A DNA stretch of 64,000 bases from Symbiodinium natans (lineage: Eukaryota; Sar; Dinophyceae; Suessiales; Symbiodiniaceae): the NCBI GenBank assembly GCA_905221605.1, contig CAJNDS010002129.1, positions 591,041-655,040 on the forward strand. The letters run 5' to 3'. Of this stretch, positions 35,001-43,857 are shown piece by piece. The translations under genes and the position numbers were made by a program. The notes below the pieces were generated by a model. It was not told the origin of the DNA. It saw nothing but the letters and a program-made list of their open reading frames with translations, and did not search any database. Numbering within the stretch: position 1 is the stretch's first letter; every line of letters starts with the position of its first letter.

Positions 35001-38000
35001 TGGGCAAGTACGGCAACGCCTGTGCCGAAGGCTCCACAGGCCTGCTTTGTGGCGAGTGCCCAGTGGGCTGGGCGCGGAGTGCCTTCCAGGAGCCCTGCCA
35101 GCCTTGCACTTTAGCCACGCTGCCGATGATCGCGTCGGTTTCCATCGAGGTCGTCACCAAGGCGGCCATCAGCTTCGTCGTCGCGTCCATGGCCGCAACT
35201 GCAGCAGTCCGCGGCAGCAGCAAGCTACATGCGAGCATGATCCGCATCGCCACACAGTGGCTGGCTGCCTGCTCCGTCATCGCCACCTTCGATCTCAGCC
35301 AGATCCGCTCCGCGTGGGCGGATCTGGAAAAGGAAGATGAGGCCAGCAGCAGCACCTTTCCGTGGCCCGCAGAGATCACGGCTGCCATGGCAGGCCTGTT
35401 TGAGTTGCTCACACTGACGCCCGTCCTGACCTCCGTCGACATGCACACCCAGTGCATCGCCCAGGAGCTTTCGCCCGACCCTGCGGCCCCACGCATCGCC
35501 CTCGGCATTTACCAGCTCTCCCTGCCTCTGCTCGTGATGCTGGGCTGCATCTTGCTCTCGTTTGCAGCCGTCCACTTACTGGTCCCTGTCTGTGCCCGGT
35601 CATGGGACATCTCCTTCAACGAGGCGGGATCGGGCGTTAAGCAGTTGCTTAAGAATCAAGAAAGATGGAAATGGTAAGGTAAGGAAACATTCAATGTTTA
35701 AGGCATCAAGAAGCCCTGACGTATGTACCAAAGCACGTGGGATCAAAAAGTTTTTCACCTTCCCCCTAATATGTGTGGGTGGGTGTGTATATATATATAT
35801 ATATAATTTCCAACCTTCTATAGAAGGGACCCGACATGAGTAGCTCCCAGTTATGAATGGATCCCTGAAAAGGCGGGAGGGGATTTTTCAGATGCCAAAC
35901 CCTCCATAAGAAGGCCGGGCGCCGGCGCCAGCGCCGATCCAAGGCCCTGCGCCGGTTGCAGGGAGGCGTGGAGCGGTCGCTGCAGCGGGCAGAGCTTGCG
36001 GATGAGTTCGCTCCGATCTGGGAGGAGCTAAAGACCTCAGGGGCGCTGCTGCTGCCCATCGCACAGCTCGACTGGGCCGTCAAGGACCCCGACGCCTTCC
36101 TGCGCGAGGCCACCCGAAAGTCCCGGCCCCTGCTCCTCCGCGCCTGCTGCGCCCGTGCGAGCAGCGCAGCGGGCACAACCGTGGCGCTCGAGCCAGCGGC
36201 CCTGGACGCCATGCTGCCCAGCGACTTCTCCAGCGAAGCCATGGACTTCTCCTCGATGCTTGACGACGCCCTGGCCACAGCCGCAGCCACCACTGCGCCG
36301 ACTGTGCCCCTCGACGCCATCGCTGTCGGCACGAATGAGCTCGACCTTTCGGATCCTCAGGCAGCGAGCCTTGGCTTGGATCCTTCCGCTTAGATTTGGT
36401 TGCTTATTAGTTCTGTTCTAAATTTTTCTGTTCATGCAAGACGCTACAACCGGAGCCACCGCACGAGGTATACAGCCAGGACCCAGGAGAAGCAGCTGGC
36501 TTCCCTCGCGTCCGAGCTCGACATAGAGCATGAGATCGACGAGGCACCGGCTGACACGAAACATATCACATGGAGCGGTTGCAAGATGCCTAAACCCTAA
36601 ACCCTAAACCCTAAACCCTAAACCCTAAACCCTAAACCCATGCAAGTGTGCCTGTGCAGAAAAACAGGTGATGGACTCCCTGGACTTTGGCCTCTTCTCG
36701 CCGGCACCTTCCTTTGGTCAGTTGGTGTACCAGTGCCTGCCCATCATCTGGATCAGCTTGGTGTCACTGTGGCCGGGGCTCTTGTCCAGTTTCCTTCGCA
36801 TGATTTGGTGCGTGCCAATCCGAGAGGAGACGGCCTGCAAGTACCTGTCTATATCTAGAACCTATCACATGAAACCTCAGCTCTTTCTTCCGTGAAGCTG
36901 CACAAGACCAGCACAGTATCATGTTGAGCTTAGGACTGCCAAGAGAGTACTGTTTTTTCGGTCTCTTTGGGGGGGGCAGGATGGCATAGTCGTGAGCCGG
37001 CTGATGCCGAATCCAGACATCGTCTGCTGGTCCACGGAGCACTATCCCTCTGCCTTCCTCGCAGTCTTGGGGCTCGTGATCTGGTGTTTTGGCATCCCCG
37101 TGACGCTGGCCCTCCGCGTGCTCCGGCTCCAAGACCGGCAATCTCCCGAGAACTACAGGCCGCCCTTTTTTTTGAGGGGGGGGGGGGGTTTAGGGTGTAG
37201 GGTTTAGGGTTTAGGGGGGGAAGGATGGAGAGAGTTTCTCCTTAGAGAGGCACACTGCATCGCAGGCGCTACGGCTACTTCTTCCAGGGCCTGGAGCCTG
37301 GGTGGCTGTGCTCCTGTTGAGGAACTTCTTGTACGTTGCCACAATCGGGGACTCCTCATCTTCTCTTCTTCTCTCTTCCTATGTGTGGTATATCAAGCTT
37401 ATTCATTAAGTTCCTGAACAAAAGCCCAGGTTGTGGTGGTGGGACATCCTCGTCAAGCGCGCAGACGTGGGCCTGATGATGATCGTGACATACACCTCGG
37501 CCGTGCGAGACCCCGAGGCCCGAGCCAAAACAACCTCCACCCTTCCCCCCCAAGAAAGCAACCTGTCTTGCTAGCAGTCGGGTTACCTTTCTACCTTTGG
37601 CAGTGATGTCGGGGTCGGCGCTCCCAAAAAGAGTGGGGGTTGCTAGTGCCATAGCCCGCAATAGGCATGGGAATCCCTTCAGCTCGCGGAATCTCGCGAG
37701 GCGAAGTTGATGCTCTTCCCCGTCCTCTCTGGCCTCCAGGCGTGAGAAGACTTCTGCCCGAAGAAGATACGATTGTAGTAGAGACTTCCCCCCCCCCAAA
37801 AAAAAACAAAATCCTTATATGGGATATGCCATGAAAATACAGACCCCACGGGCCCACGAAAAGGGCTACCAGAATTGCAGCCGCCCCATGTGCTACCACC
37901 CAAGCCCCTCGAACCCCGAAACCCCCCATCTAAACCCCTAAACTAACCCTCCCCCTAAACCTCCCTAAACCCCCGAAAACTTGGGAGGCCTTGCTGGTCA

Positions 38001-41000
38001 GTTGGGTGAGGCCCAATTTCAACGATCAGGCCCAGGTCCTCGACATCGTGGAGGCGGATGGCGCGAGGAGTAGTTTGCAATTCTGTTCTATTCCATTTCT
38101 CGTTCTAGTTCTAGAGCTGTTTCTATATTTGTTTTGCCTAAGCTATAGCATAATATTTACAGTATTGTTATGGTAAAACATAGCATATGTCATATAATGG
38201 GTCGTGTACAATTTACAGCATTGCGTGGCCTGCCGCCATTGTGCAGTTTGAAGTGCTGTTATTTACAGCATTTGGAGTTTCGGAAGAGTTCGCGATAAAT
38301 ATTCTGTGTGTCTTTGCTGTTTTTGGTTTTTTCAATTTCTTTTTGATCCCTCACCCTCAGGTACCTAGAGTTTTGTCTCGCAACCGTCAGTGTAACAAGC
38401 TTCTTGAGATCTCTCTGCTGCGTGAGGTTCTAAACATGATTTTCTGCCTGAGCACCATGAACAAGAACTCATAAGATCTAACACCCAGGTGGAGGGGGAG
38501 GGGCTAGCACATGGCTACTCCCCTGATTGACCTACCAATTTTTGCGCACTGACGGCTGTATGTAAGAAGTGATCCCGAAGAAGGTAAGGTTGGCAGAGAA
38601 CGTTATGAAGCAGCAAGCCTAAACAATAAGAAGTTCGCGCACTGCATATGCAAATTTGTTTCGTTGACTATAAGACAGCCACTAGAATTTGTGCATCGGC
38701 TGTAAAAATGGAGGCCTTTCATGTTCTAGAATCTAAAGAGATGAAGAAGGTTGAACTCGTGCGTATGCTCCCCGCCGCACATTCATTACAGACTGAACAA
38801 TATTATTCGCAGACATGAATTTGAAAACCCCCGAGTTCGTTCAACGAGCACTATCATCGACTTCCTTTAGTATGTATTTTTTTGACCGAACCAACAACAT
38901 AAACATCATTGATGACTGTATCAATTAGCTAAAGAGGCAAGTTGACGAATGAGCAAAGAGGCCAGTTGACGAAATGTAAATCCAACGACTGAATCGACGC
39001 CATAGCTTGCTCATAATATTACCCTCCGCCCCCAATTTAGAAACTTTACAACATTAAGGGGATTGAAATGAATACTGTTAGGAATGCATGTCATATATAT
39101 GGTTCAGCGTCGAGCGTCCTGGGCCCCACCCCCCCCCCCCCCATGGTATCCCCCCCCACCCCCCCCCCCAAGCCTACTCTACGGTCCCTAAACCCTAGAC
39201 CCTAAACCCTAAACCCTAAACCCTAAACCCTAACCCTAAAACCTAAACCCTAACCCTAAACCCTAAACCTTAAGTCTTAAACCTTAAACCCTAAACCCTA
39301 AAACCTTGAACCCTAAACCCTAACCCTAAAACCAACCCCCAACCACACCACAGGGGGGGGGGGGGGATCATCTTAGTACCCCATCCGCGGGGAAAACCCT
39401 AGACCCTAAACCCTAAACCCTAAAACCCTAAACCGTAAACCCTAACCCCTAAACCCTAAAACCCTAAAACCTAAAACCTAAAACCCATAAACCCTAAAAC
39501 CAACCCCCAACCACACCACAGGGGGGGGGGGGTACCATTGAGGGGGGGGGTAGGGGGGAGGGGGGGGGGGCCCGCCGGGGCTGAATCATTATATATATAT
39601 ATATGTATATACGTATATATATATATATATATGCATATATATATATATATATGTTATAACCCCGCCCCCAGCTTCATAAGGTAGATCTCAGATTCAACAT
39701 CCACGATTAAAGCTTTTGAGGCATAGCCCTACAAATCCAAGATCCAAGGCTTCGATATCTAAGAACCCAAGATCCAAGAAGGACATAATATGGTTAAACC
39801 TTTGTTACTATATTCACGACATCTGTGTTGGTGCATGCGTGTTAGGTACGTATGTACGTACGTACGCATGTATGCATACATATTGTTTTCTTTGACTGGG
39901 CGCATTGTTACGTACGTATGTACGTACGTATGTATGTATGTATACGTATTGGCTCAACTGCTAAATTGCTGCTTTATTATTCTTATGATCTAGATAAAAA
40001 AATATTATTATCCTTATGATTTAAATATTATTTCGGTTAGCTACCAGATTCTTGTGCATTGCAAACGACAAAGTGTATGATGCGTGATCGGAGATATTGG
40101 AGACGTGGGGAAGATCGGGGATGCATAGAGGGCGTTGTGTGCATATACGGGGCACTGCAGTAATGACATGTCAAAGAAGGGCCTGCAGGGTTTATGTGGT
40201 TTATAGTCGGTCTCAGGTGACGCTGGCCACGATCCGCTTCCTTCTTTTCAGCTCGGTGGCCGCGCTCCTGATCCTCAAGCCGTCCCAGGATGCTACGCAC
40301 GTGCCCCTTGGACCTCTCATTTTGAGCAGGTGGATGATGAGCGGGGAGGACCACAGAAGATAGAACCAATGCAGAAAGCACCCCATTGATCACAACGATC
40401 GAGCCGAGGGTGGCCTACTTGCTCTTCCTGGTCCTGACAGTAGCCTGCGGCTACTTCCTCGTGCACATCGCTGCCCAGCTTCTCCGGGATGCCTCGACCG
40501 GCCATCCCACACATATGAGCTCAGCGCCAAGGAGGTTCCTAGGCCGGGCACGGCAACAGGGACGGGGCCGGGGACCTCCGGCACAGTTCATCTGTGAGGC
40601 CGCGCCAAGCATCTGGCAGTGAAGTGGGCCCTGCCCTTCTTCAAAGAGGCATCGGTGGGGTCCTATACTCCTGATACTTCGTTCTGCAGCTCCTGCACAC
40701 CTCAAAAGAGTATGAGAGAGTACTGAGAGAGTATTGGAAGAGTATTGAGAGAAGTCTGAGACGCAGAGAGGACGCCTCTGAGACGCTGCAGCTGGCCTGG
40801 TCCTTCAGAGCCGATGGCATCACGGCCACGGCACGAGCCAAGAGGATCTCACCAGTGCCGAGGGTATTCGAGGGTATTTTCATGTACCTTCTATAATTCG
40901 AGTTTCGGAACTTGCCGGAGGAGCGTAAGGAGCAACAGCTTCTTGTCCGCGGGGCAGCAGCGCGGCTCGGAGCCCGGCGTGCTTTACGCGTGCGTTCTCA

Positions 41001-41714
41001 GAAAACCTGTGCCTGAAAAAGCTTAGGCTTCCGGTTGCTGCAGCAGGCCCGGGGCTTTGTGCTCCGCATCGGGTCGCAGTTCCAGCATGCGGTGCTTCTG
41101 AAGGCGGGAGGGAAGCGCCAACATCGTCAACCCCTAAAGAGGCCCTAGCAGGCCTTATAAACTCCCATCGGCCGCAGGCCGCAGGGCCCCCTGGGGTTTA
41201 TATGCATATACAGAGGTTCCATGCTGTAGATTCAAGCGACTCGGGATACTTATCCTAAGAGGCCGAGCAAGAATTTGCGGCCTGGTGGCTGCAGCAGCTG
41301 AAGCAGAAGAAGTTGCCGCGCTTCGAGCAAGTCTGTGCCCTTGCGACTTGCCACACTGCCCTACCGCACCTGCTTGCCAGCAAACGCATCGCGGGTTTGT
41401 GGATGCAGCAGCTGGACGCCCTCACCGGACAAGAAGGGCCCTTCACGTGCAGTCCGGAGGACTCAAGCCCCCTCAAGCCCCCCACCCCCATCCCCAAAAT
41501 TCCTTGCAGCAACCCCCCCGAAAATCCACGAAAACTCCCCTAAAGCCCTGTACGTCGCAAACCCCTCACGGCCCTCACATTGCGCAGCAAGGACTTGCAG
41601 CGCACCGTCCGGCGCCTGAGGCAAATGCCATCAGAGCATGCTGTGGAGCTCGTCGAGCACGCCATGGCCCTTTTCGAAGAACAGAAGCAGCTCCAAGATT
41701 ATGTCGAGTTTTGA
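22497..41714 (+). CDS. Very large mosaic transmembrane receptor-like protein (CUB-MAM-RCC1-SRCR-kelch-GCC2)
   Basis: About 35 exons were recognised, nearly all joined by agreeing phases; the modules are listed in separate entries. In order the product has two CUB-like modules, MAM domains, RCC1-like repeats, one SRCR domain, kelch repeats, a cysteine-rich linker, TNFR/ephrin-receptor-type (GCC2/GCC3) repeats, about nine to ten membrane segments and a cytosolic, highly charged helical tail. The last exon (41,588-41,714) ends in QDYVEF and TGA. CUB, MAM, SRCR and GCC2/GCC3 are extracellular folds with disulphides in known families, so the N-terminal 2,000 or so residues are expected outside the cell or in the secretory lumen. 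RCC1-like and kelch propellers outside the cell are less usual in animals. Ligand and function are unknown. The start codon, signal peptide and a few exons (around 24.4-24.9, 31.3-31.9, 38.3-40.2 kb) were not found. Donors are mostly GC. Confidence 0.85.
23268..23290. repeat. GT dinucleotide repeat
   Basis: About eleven GT units in the intron between the CUB modules. Confidence 0.9.
23459..24332 (+). CDS. Receptor exons 5-8: CUB-like module 2
   Basis: Four exons in the same order and with the same phases as module 1: 23,459-23,557 (SPNYPDYYPDSDSC), 23,622-23,673 (VVDFSTEAGYDE), 23,787-23,867 (VNGMAYSGTEGP, then PIRWMS) and 24,285-about 24,332 (WGSTGWKLC). This is a tandem duplication of the whole exon block. 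The intron before the fourth exon is filled with degenerate CCCTAAA repeats. Confidence 0.8.
24015..24280. repeat. Degenerate CCCTAAA telomere-type repeats
   Basis: Several short runs of CCCTAAA and variants (CCCTAAG, CCCTATA, CCTGAAA) in the intron between 23,867 and 24,285. Confidence 0.8.
24968..27620 (+). CDS. Receptor exons 9-11: MAM domain block
   Basis: Exons 24,968-25,570 and 26,299-27,201, then the first part of the exon starting 27,316. Four units with MAM character are seen: N-terminal halves CDFSFGTCLW, CSFEAGTCGW, CNFGSDTCLW and CGFEGSNCGW, and C-terminal halves LHFSYHMRGAGMGTLRLE and LEFAYHMRGSGMGDFELQ, closing with the MAM-like A-L/V-D-A-I motif. MAM domains mediate adhesion or dimerisation in known receptors (meprins, receptor phosphatases). 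Both introns lie at the equivalent point of a unit, in phase 0 with CAG|GC donors, again pointing to exon-block duplication. The intron 25,571-26,298 is AT/GC mixed without a gene. Confidence 0.85.
27202..27315 (+). other. In-frame 114-bp GC-AG intron without stop codons
   Basis: The segment begins GCTCTCGTAG after ...GCGCAG and ends ...CTGCAGAG before GAC. It is 114 bp (38 codons) and keeps the frame open, so a simple ORF call would include it. The homologous MAM unit is interrupted at the same place by a 728-bp intron that does contain stops, and both exons resume with GAC in phase 0. Intron is therefore the better reading; retention would add 38 residues. Confidence 0.7.
27621..30240 (+). 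CDS. Receptor exons 11-15: RCC1-like repeats
   Basis: Exon 27,316-about 28,110, then about 28,236-28,532, 28,783-29,009, 29,091-29,240 and 30,111 onward. About seven blades follow the pattern H-T/G-C-A-L-x-x-x-G-x-V/L-K-C-W-G ... G-x-L-G-x-G ... N-E/Q-M-G-x-x-L-P-x-V-D-L-G. Exon borders fall inside blades and are restored exactly by splicing: HTCA|VLADGS, GQQGQ|LGQG (codon split, phase 2) and DDSTR|CWGSN (phase 2). Four of the introns are GC-AG. The fold should be a beta-propeller. In animals RCC1 itself is nuclear; the Cys-Trp-Gly-rich form here resembles secreted or bacterial-type RCC1 repeats. Confidence 0.85.
28560..28760. repeat. Degenerate CCCTAAA repeats in an RCC1 intron
   Basis: The 250-bp intron 28,533-28,782 contains TTTAGGG, CCCTAAA and variants such as CCCCAAACC on both sides of its middle. 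Confidence 0.75.
29615..29708 (+). other. tRNA-like or tRNA-derived SINE remnant
   Basis: CAGCCTAATGGGCAAGGC at about 29,629-29,646 resembles the D-arm/A-box of eukaryotic arginine tRNAs, and GGTTGATGTCA about 45 bases later is a poor B-box. The anticodon stem is mispaired, so this is not a working tRNA gene. It lies in the 870-bp intron before exon 30,111. Confidence 0.2.
30241..30664 (+). CDS. Receptor exons 15-16: SRCR domain
   Basis: Part of exon 30,111-30,535 plus the start of exon 30,653. Reads VLLLQHNGSVGLVCDD, VACRDLGM, SGTMLADNVKCFGTE, LRECSFRGW and, across the splice, EAAG|VRC. This is the group A scavenger-receptor cysteine-rich pattern (G-x-V-C-D-D, A-x-V-A-C-R-x-L-G, and a terminal G-V-x-C). 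The intron 30,536-30,652 is 117 bp, CAG|GC...GCAG, phase 1; the last SRCR cysteine is restored only by this splice. SRCR domains bind proteins or microbial surfaces in known receptors. Confidence 0.88.
30665..32345 (+). CDS. Receptor exons 16-17: kelch repeats
   Basis: Exon 30,653-about 31,250 and exon about 31,900-33,068. Six to seven kelch blades with the pattern G-R-x-x-H-S/A-x-V/I-W-D...L-M/V-F-G-G...D-I-W-R-Y...W (LMFGGHASNAFLYFADIW; LVFGGENSVVLNDLQRY; LLSFGGFNSSYLRDTWRY). The intron of roughly 650 bp at 31.25-31.9 kb is AT-rich; part of one blade between LVFGGSAKSG and YMLGGWSGQQ is missing, so a small exon may be hidden there. Confidence 0.82.
31312..31830. other. AT-rich intron within the kelch block
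   Basis: Strikingly AT-rich compared with the flanking exons, with many T-runs. No exon recognised. Confidence 0.6.
32346..33068 (+). CDS. Receptor exon 17: cysteine-rich linker
   Basis: Follows the last kelch blade. Contains CYLGHECPPSW, CECQFDNCSNAAAF, CDLGSSCKIPAW and LCWCPAGRPCASAEEF, then CPPGQYELSSNCEVCPADSY, which starts the GCC2/GCC3-type region. The Cys spacing of the first part resembles no domain I can name. The exon leaves in phase 1 at CTCAG|GT and is continued at 33,912. Confidence 0.75.
33069..33911. other. Intron before the GCC2/GCC3 exon
   Basis: 843 bp, GT-AG, no exon or clear repeat seen. Confidence 0.6.
33912..35120 (+). CDS. Receptor exon 18: GCC2/GCC3 (TNFR/ephrin-receptor-like) repeats
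   Basis: Long exon 33,912-35,623. About seven units of the type C-x-C-x-P-G-F/Y...C-x-x-C-x-x-G-x-F/Y...C...C-P (SCTCMPGF, CEVCGFGYFC, CEVGYFKVNSGNLPC, CTPCAEGEYKATVGNVLC, CEPCPAGRYKPT), then a distinct CLGGHLC...CAEGSTGLLCGECPVGW block just before the membrane part. This matches the putative ephrin-receptor-like Cys-rich family, known in large protist and chordate surface proteins. Confidence 0.88.
35121..40500 (+). CDS. Receptor exons 18-29: multi-pass membrane domain
   Basis: Hydrophobic segments: LPMIASVSIEVVTKAAISFV; IYQLSLPLLVMLGCILLSF (exon 18); LVYQCLPIIWISLVSLW (exon 21); FLAVLGLVIWCFGIPVTLAL (22); VGLMMIVTYTSAV (24); LMLFPVLSGLQ|ALLVSWV (25-26); FEVLLFTAFGVSEEF (27); IRFLLFSSVAALLIL (28); VAYLLFLVLTVACGYFLV (29). 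Exons: 33,912-35,623; 35,911-36,360 (charged loop); about 36,429-36,543; 36,668-36,832; 36,980-37,158; 37,266-37,301; 37,430-37,517; 37,701-37,739; 37,988-about 38,065; 38,219-about 38,310; 40,217-40,328; 40,378-40,500. Phases agree at most junctions, e.g. NYR|RYGYFFQGLEPG|LWWWDILVKRAD. About nine to ten passes. The 36-bp and 39-bp exons are remarkably small. Confidence 0.82.
36590..36640. repeat. CCCTAAA telomere-type array (seven units)
   Basis: Perfect CCCTAAA units in the intron before exon 36,668. Confidence 0.97.
37165..37220. repeat. Poly-G plus TTTAGGG repeats
   Basis: A G-run followed by TTTAGGG/TGTAGGG units, in the intron 37,159-37,265, opposite in orientation to the array at 36.6 kb. 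Confidence 0.9.
39121..39660. repeat. Duplicated unit: C-tract, CCCTAAA array, G-tract, then TA palindrome
   Basis: Two rounds of CCCTAAA/CCCTAAAA arrays each end in the same AACCAACCCCCAACCACACC block followed by a run of 11-14 G (39,352-39,366 and about 39,521-39,533). C-runs stand in front (39,128-39,168), and G-runs and a (TA)n palindrome with ATACGTAT centre follow (39,589-39,652). Confidence 0.92.
39843..39950. repeat. GTAC/GTAT microsatellite, two blocks
   Basis: Tandem TACG/TATG units at about 39,846-39,880 and 39,910-39,945. Confidence 0.9.
40599..41714 (+). CDS. Receptor exons 30-35: cytosolic charged helical tail and stop
   Basis: Exons 40,599-40,648 (AKHLAVKWALPFFKE), 40,771-40,830 (LQLAWSFRADGITAT), 40,903-40,969 (FRNLPEERKEQQLLVRGAAA), 41,027-41,103 (LLQQARGFVLRIGSQFQHAV), 41,262-41,437 (EQEFAAWWLQQLKQKKLPRF) and 41,588-41,714 (RRLRQMPSEHAVELVEHAMA ... 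stop). All phases agree; donors are GC except one GA after 40,969. Rich in Arg, Lys, Glu and Gln with predicted long helices, so likely cytosolic, possibly a coiled coil for partner binding. No catalytic domain is seen. Confidence 0.82.
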
Positions 41715-43259
41715 GATGACATGGAGGTGGGTGTCTGAACTTGAGCTCCTTCCTAATGTTGAAGTGTTTGGTTCCTGTCAGAGGGCTTGCACGCTAGACC
41801 GAGGCCACCTGAACCCAAGAGCCCACCCTGAGAAGCACTTGCCTCCATACACAAAATCCAGTTTTCTCCCGGCTGACGTGTCGCTTGAAGCAGGAGTATG
41901 GCATGGCTAACGACGCATTTGGGCGATGCACCTTCTGTATCACAGTACAGGGGCAGTGCATGATAAGAAAGCGATCGTTCGGGGGTAGCTTTGGAGAATT
42001 TGGGTTTCCCTTCGCCAAGCATCCAGCTCAAATGAGAGGGCTCAGCTTCGGAAAATTTGGGGACTAGTGTGAGAGGTGAAACCCCAATTTAGTTCCTGCA
42101 ACCCTGAATTCCGAGGCAAGAAACCTAAAGTTTTGCCCCAAGCTGAGTACTTCATGTGTTTCCCATGATTTTCAATGATTTTGCAAGCTGTCGCTGAGAG
42201 GGTCAAAGCCCCCTCCTCTTCCTCGAGGGCTTCAGGATCCGGACATTGCCATTATGTCTCTGGGGTTTAGGGTTTAGGGTTTAGGGTTTAGGGTCTCTGA
42301 GTGTGGTCCACATCATGTCGTAGCCTCGTAACCTAGGCCCTACTTGAACATCCTCTCAACCGGCACCCCTGAAGCCCTCAATGCGACAAGCGAAGCTCTC
42401 CAAATGGGCTCTCAGCCCGAAGCCTGGGAACTGCAGCAGGTGGTTTGTAGGGCTTGTGTTATTGGGCCCAGTTGTAGGGTTCGATTCGTCTAGAATAGAT
42501 GGTCCGAAGCTGCCCCTCCAGATTTTGGGCACCCGACGCGGGTGACGTCGAATCGCCGAACCCGATGCAGTATTATCATCACAGTGCGCCGCAGTACCTG
42601 CACGAAAATTCAGCACGACGATTATGATGTGAGAAGAGAATGCCATGTGCTGCCGACCGAGAAAAGTCCTCTTCCAAGGGCATCGGGATCCGGACATTGC
42701 CAGGCCCTATGTTTCTGAGTGCAGGCAGCATCACATCCTCACAGCCCGAAGCTCAACAAACAGAAGTCTGGATGATCTGATTGATTGGTGCTCGAAGCAG
42801 ATGCTCTACACATAAAACTCCTAAACATACCTGAACATACCTAAATCGTGAATGATCCCGCTCCTCTCCCCAGCCCTCCACGTTACTTTGAGCTCTGCAT
42901 CTGATAAGAATCGGCAAATGTACTACAAGCTTGGACAAGGAAGGCGCGGCACGACACGACATGAGGACAAGAAATGAGGACAAAGACGGAACATGTGCGA
43001 GGACATGAACACACGAGGACATGACATGAAGATGAGACCCGAGACGGCGCGAAGATATGACGACAGAGAAGAGGACACCGATGCAAGATATGAGACGAGA
43101 AATACTTCATAAACATGATGCGAAGATATCCCTCTTCTTCTAGACAGTCCTGACGCAGAAATACCATCGTGGATGCTTGTTTTCATGCAGAAAGCACAGC
43201 AGCCGATCGATGCAAATGTCTCGGCCGCAAGACATGAGTTTAGGCGGTGAGCCTCTGTA
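41715..43259. other. Spacer after the receptor gene
   Basis: Contains TTTAGGG repeats at 42,262-42,297, a 17-bp direct repeat (GGATCCGGACATTGCCA at about 42,236 and 42,688), and a purine-rich imperfect repeat of GAGGACATGA-like units at 42,950-43,090 that produces false Ser/His-rich frames. No gene supported. Confidence 0.5.
42262..42297. repeat. TTTAGGG telomere-type array
   Basis: Five TTTAGGG units. Confidence 0.95.
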
Positions 43260-43857
43260 GAGTCTCAGGCAATGTGTTGGTGAGGAATTCGAGTCTCAGC
43301 TGATCCCTTTTGGAGCAAAAGTATACTTGAAGCCAACATCGACCCGTGAACCAAGCTACGGAGGAAAGTTTGATCCGAAAGGCGTACCAGGCATCTGGGC
43401 CGGGTATGTGCTCAACGCAGGACAAAGTTGGTCGACAAAATGTCGGCCATGGGACATGAAGGAATTTGCGAACGCCAATCTTTCGAATGATGCGAAGGTT
43501 CCTCGCAAGCTCCAAATTCCGTACGTCACCGAGAGAGTCATCATGGCAGAGGCAATTACCTTTCCTCTCAAGGCGGAGTACGAAAGGTTGAACGGGACGC
43601 TGGAAGGATTAAAGGAAAACAAAGAGCTTCAAGGGAAGGAAATCAGAGAGAAACCTCCAGGTGGGGATGATGACGATGGAGCTTCTCCACCGAAGGACAA
43701 GAGGATTGATGACGGCAAACAACGCGAAGCTCCTGATTCGGGGGGCGTTGGAGCATTGGACGATGAAGCCGCAGATCTCGATCTGTTGGGTGGTGATTCT
43801 GAACCAAGCATCCCTGACGACGATCCAAAAGAGAACAGTGACGACGATGATAATTGA
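43260..43857 (+). mobile_element. Ty1/copia retrotransposon fragment (after integrase core)
   Basis: One frame open from about 43,260 to a TGA at 43,855-43,857. It reads GAKVYLKPTSTREP, KFDPKGVPGIWAGYVLNAGQ and FANANLSNDAKVPRKLQIP. The F-x-P-x-G-x-P-G-I-W/F-x-G-Y pattern is the region just after the integrase core of Ty1/copia Pol, and this wording is common in dinoflagellate copia copies as I remember them. The C-terminal half is very acidic (DDDDGASPPKDK ... DDDPKENSDDDDN). Integrase core, reverse transcriptase and RNase H are absent nearby, so this is a fragment and not a working element. Confidence 0.65.

Larger units (their letters stand above)
38311..40216. other. Large repeat-rich intron of the receptor gene
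   Basis: AT-rich at first, then a 39.12-39.65 kb block of C-runs, telomere-type arrays, G-runs and a TA palindrome, then a GTAC/GTAT microsatellite at 39.84-39.95 kb. A membrane-domain exon could be missing here but none was seen. Confidence 0.6.

Noticed and set aside
42883-43186. Minus-strand Ser/His/Cys-rich frames
   Set aside because: Come from a purine-rich imperfect repeat (GAGGACATGA-like) and show no domain.
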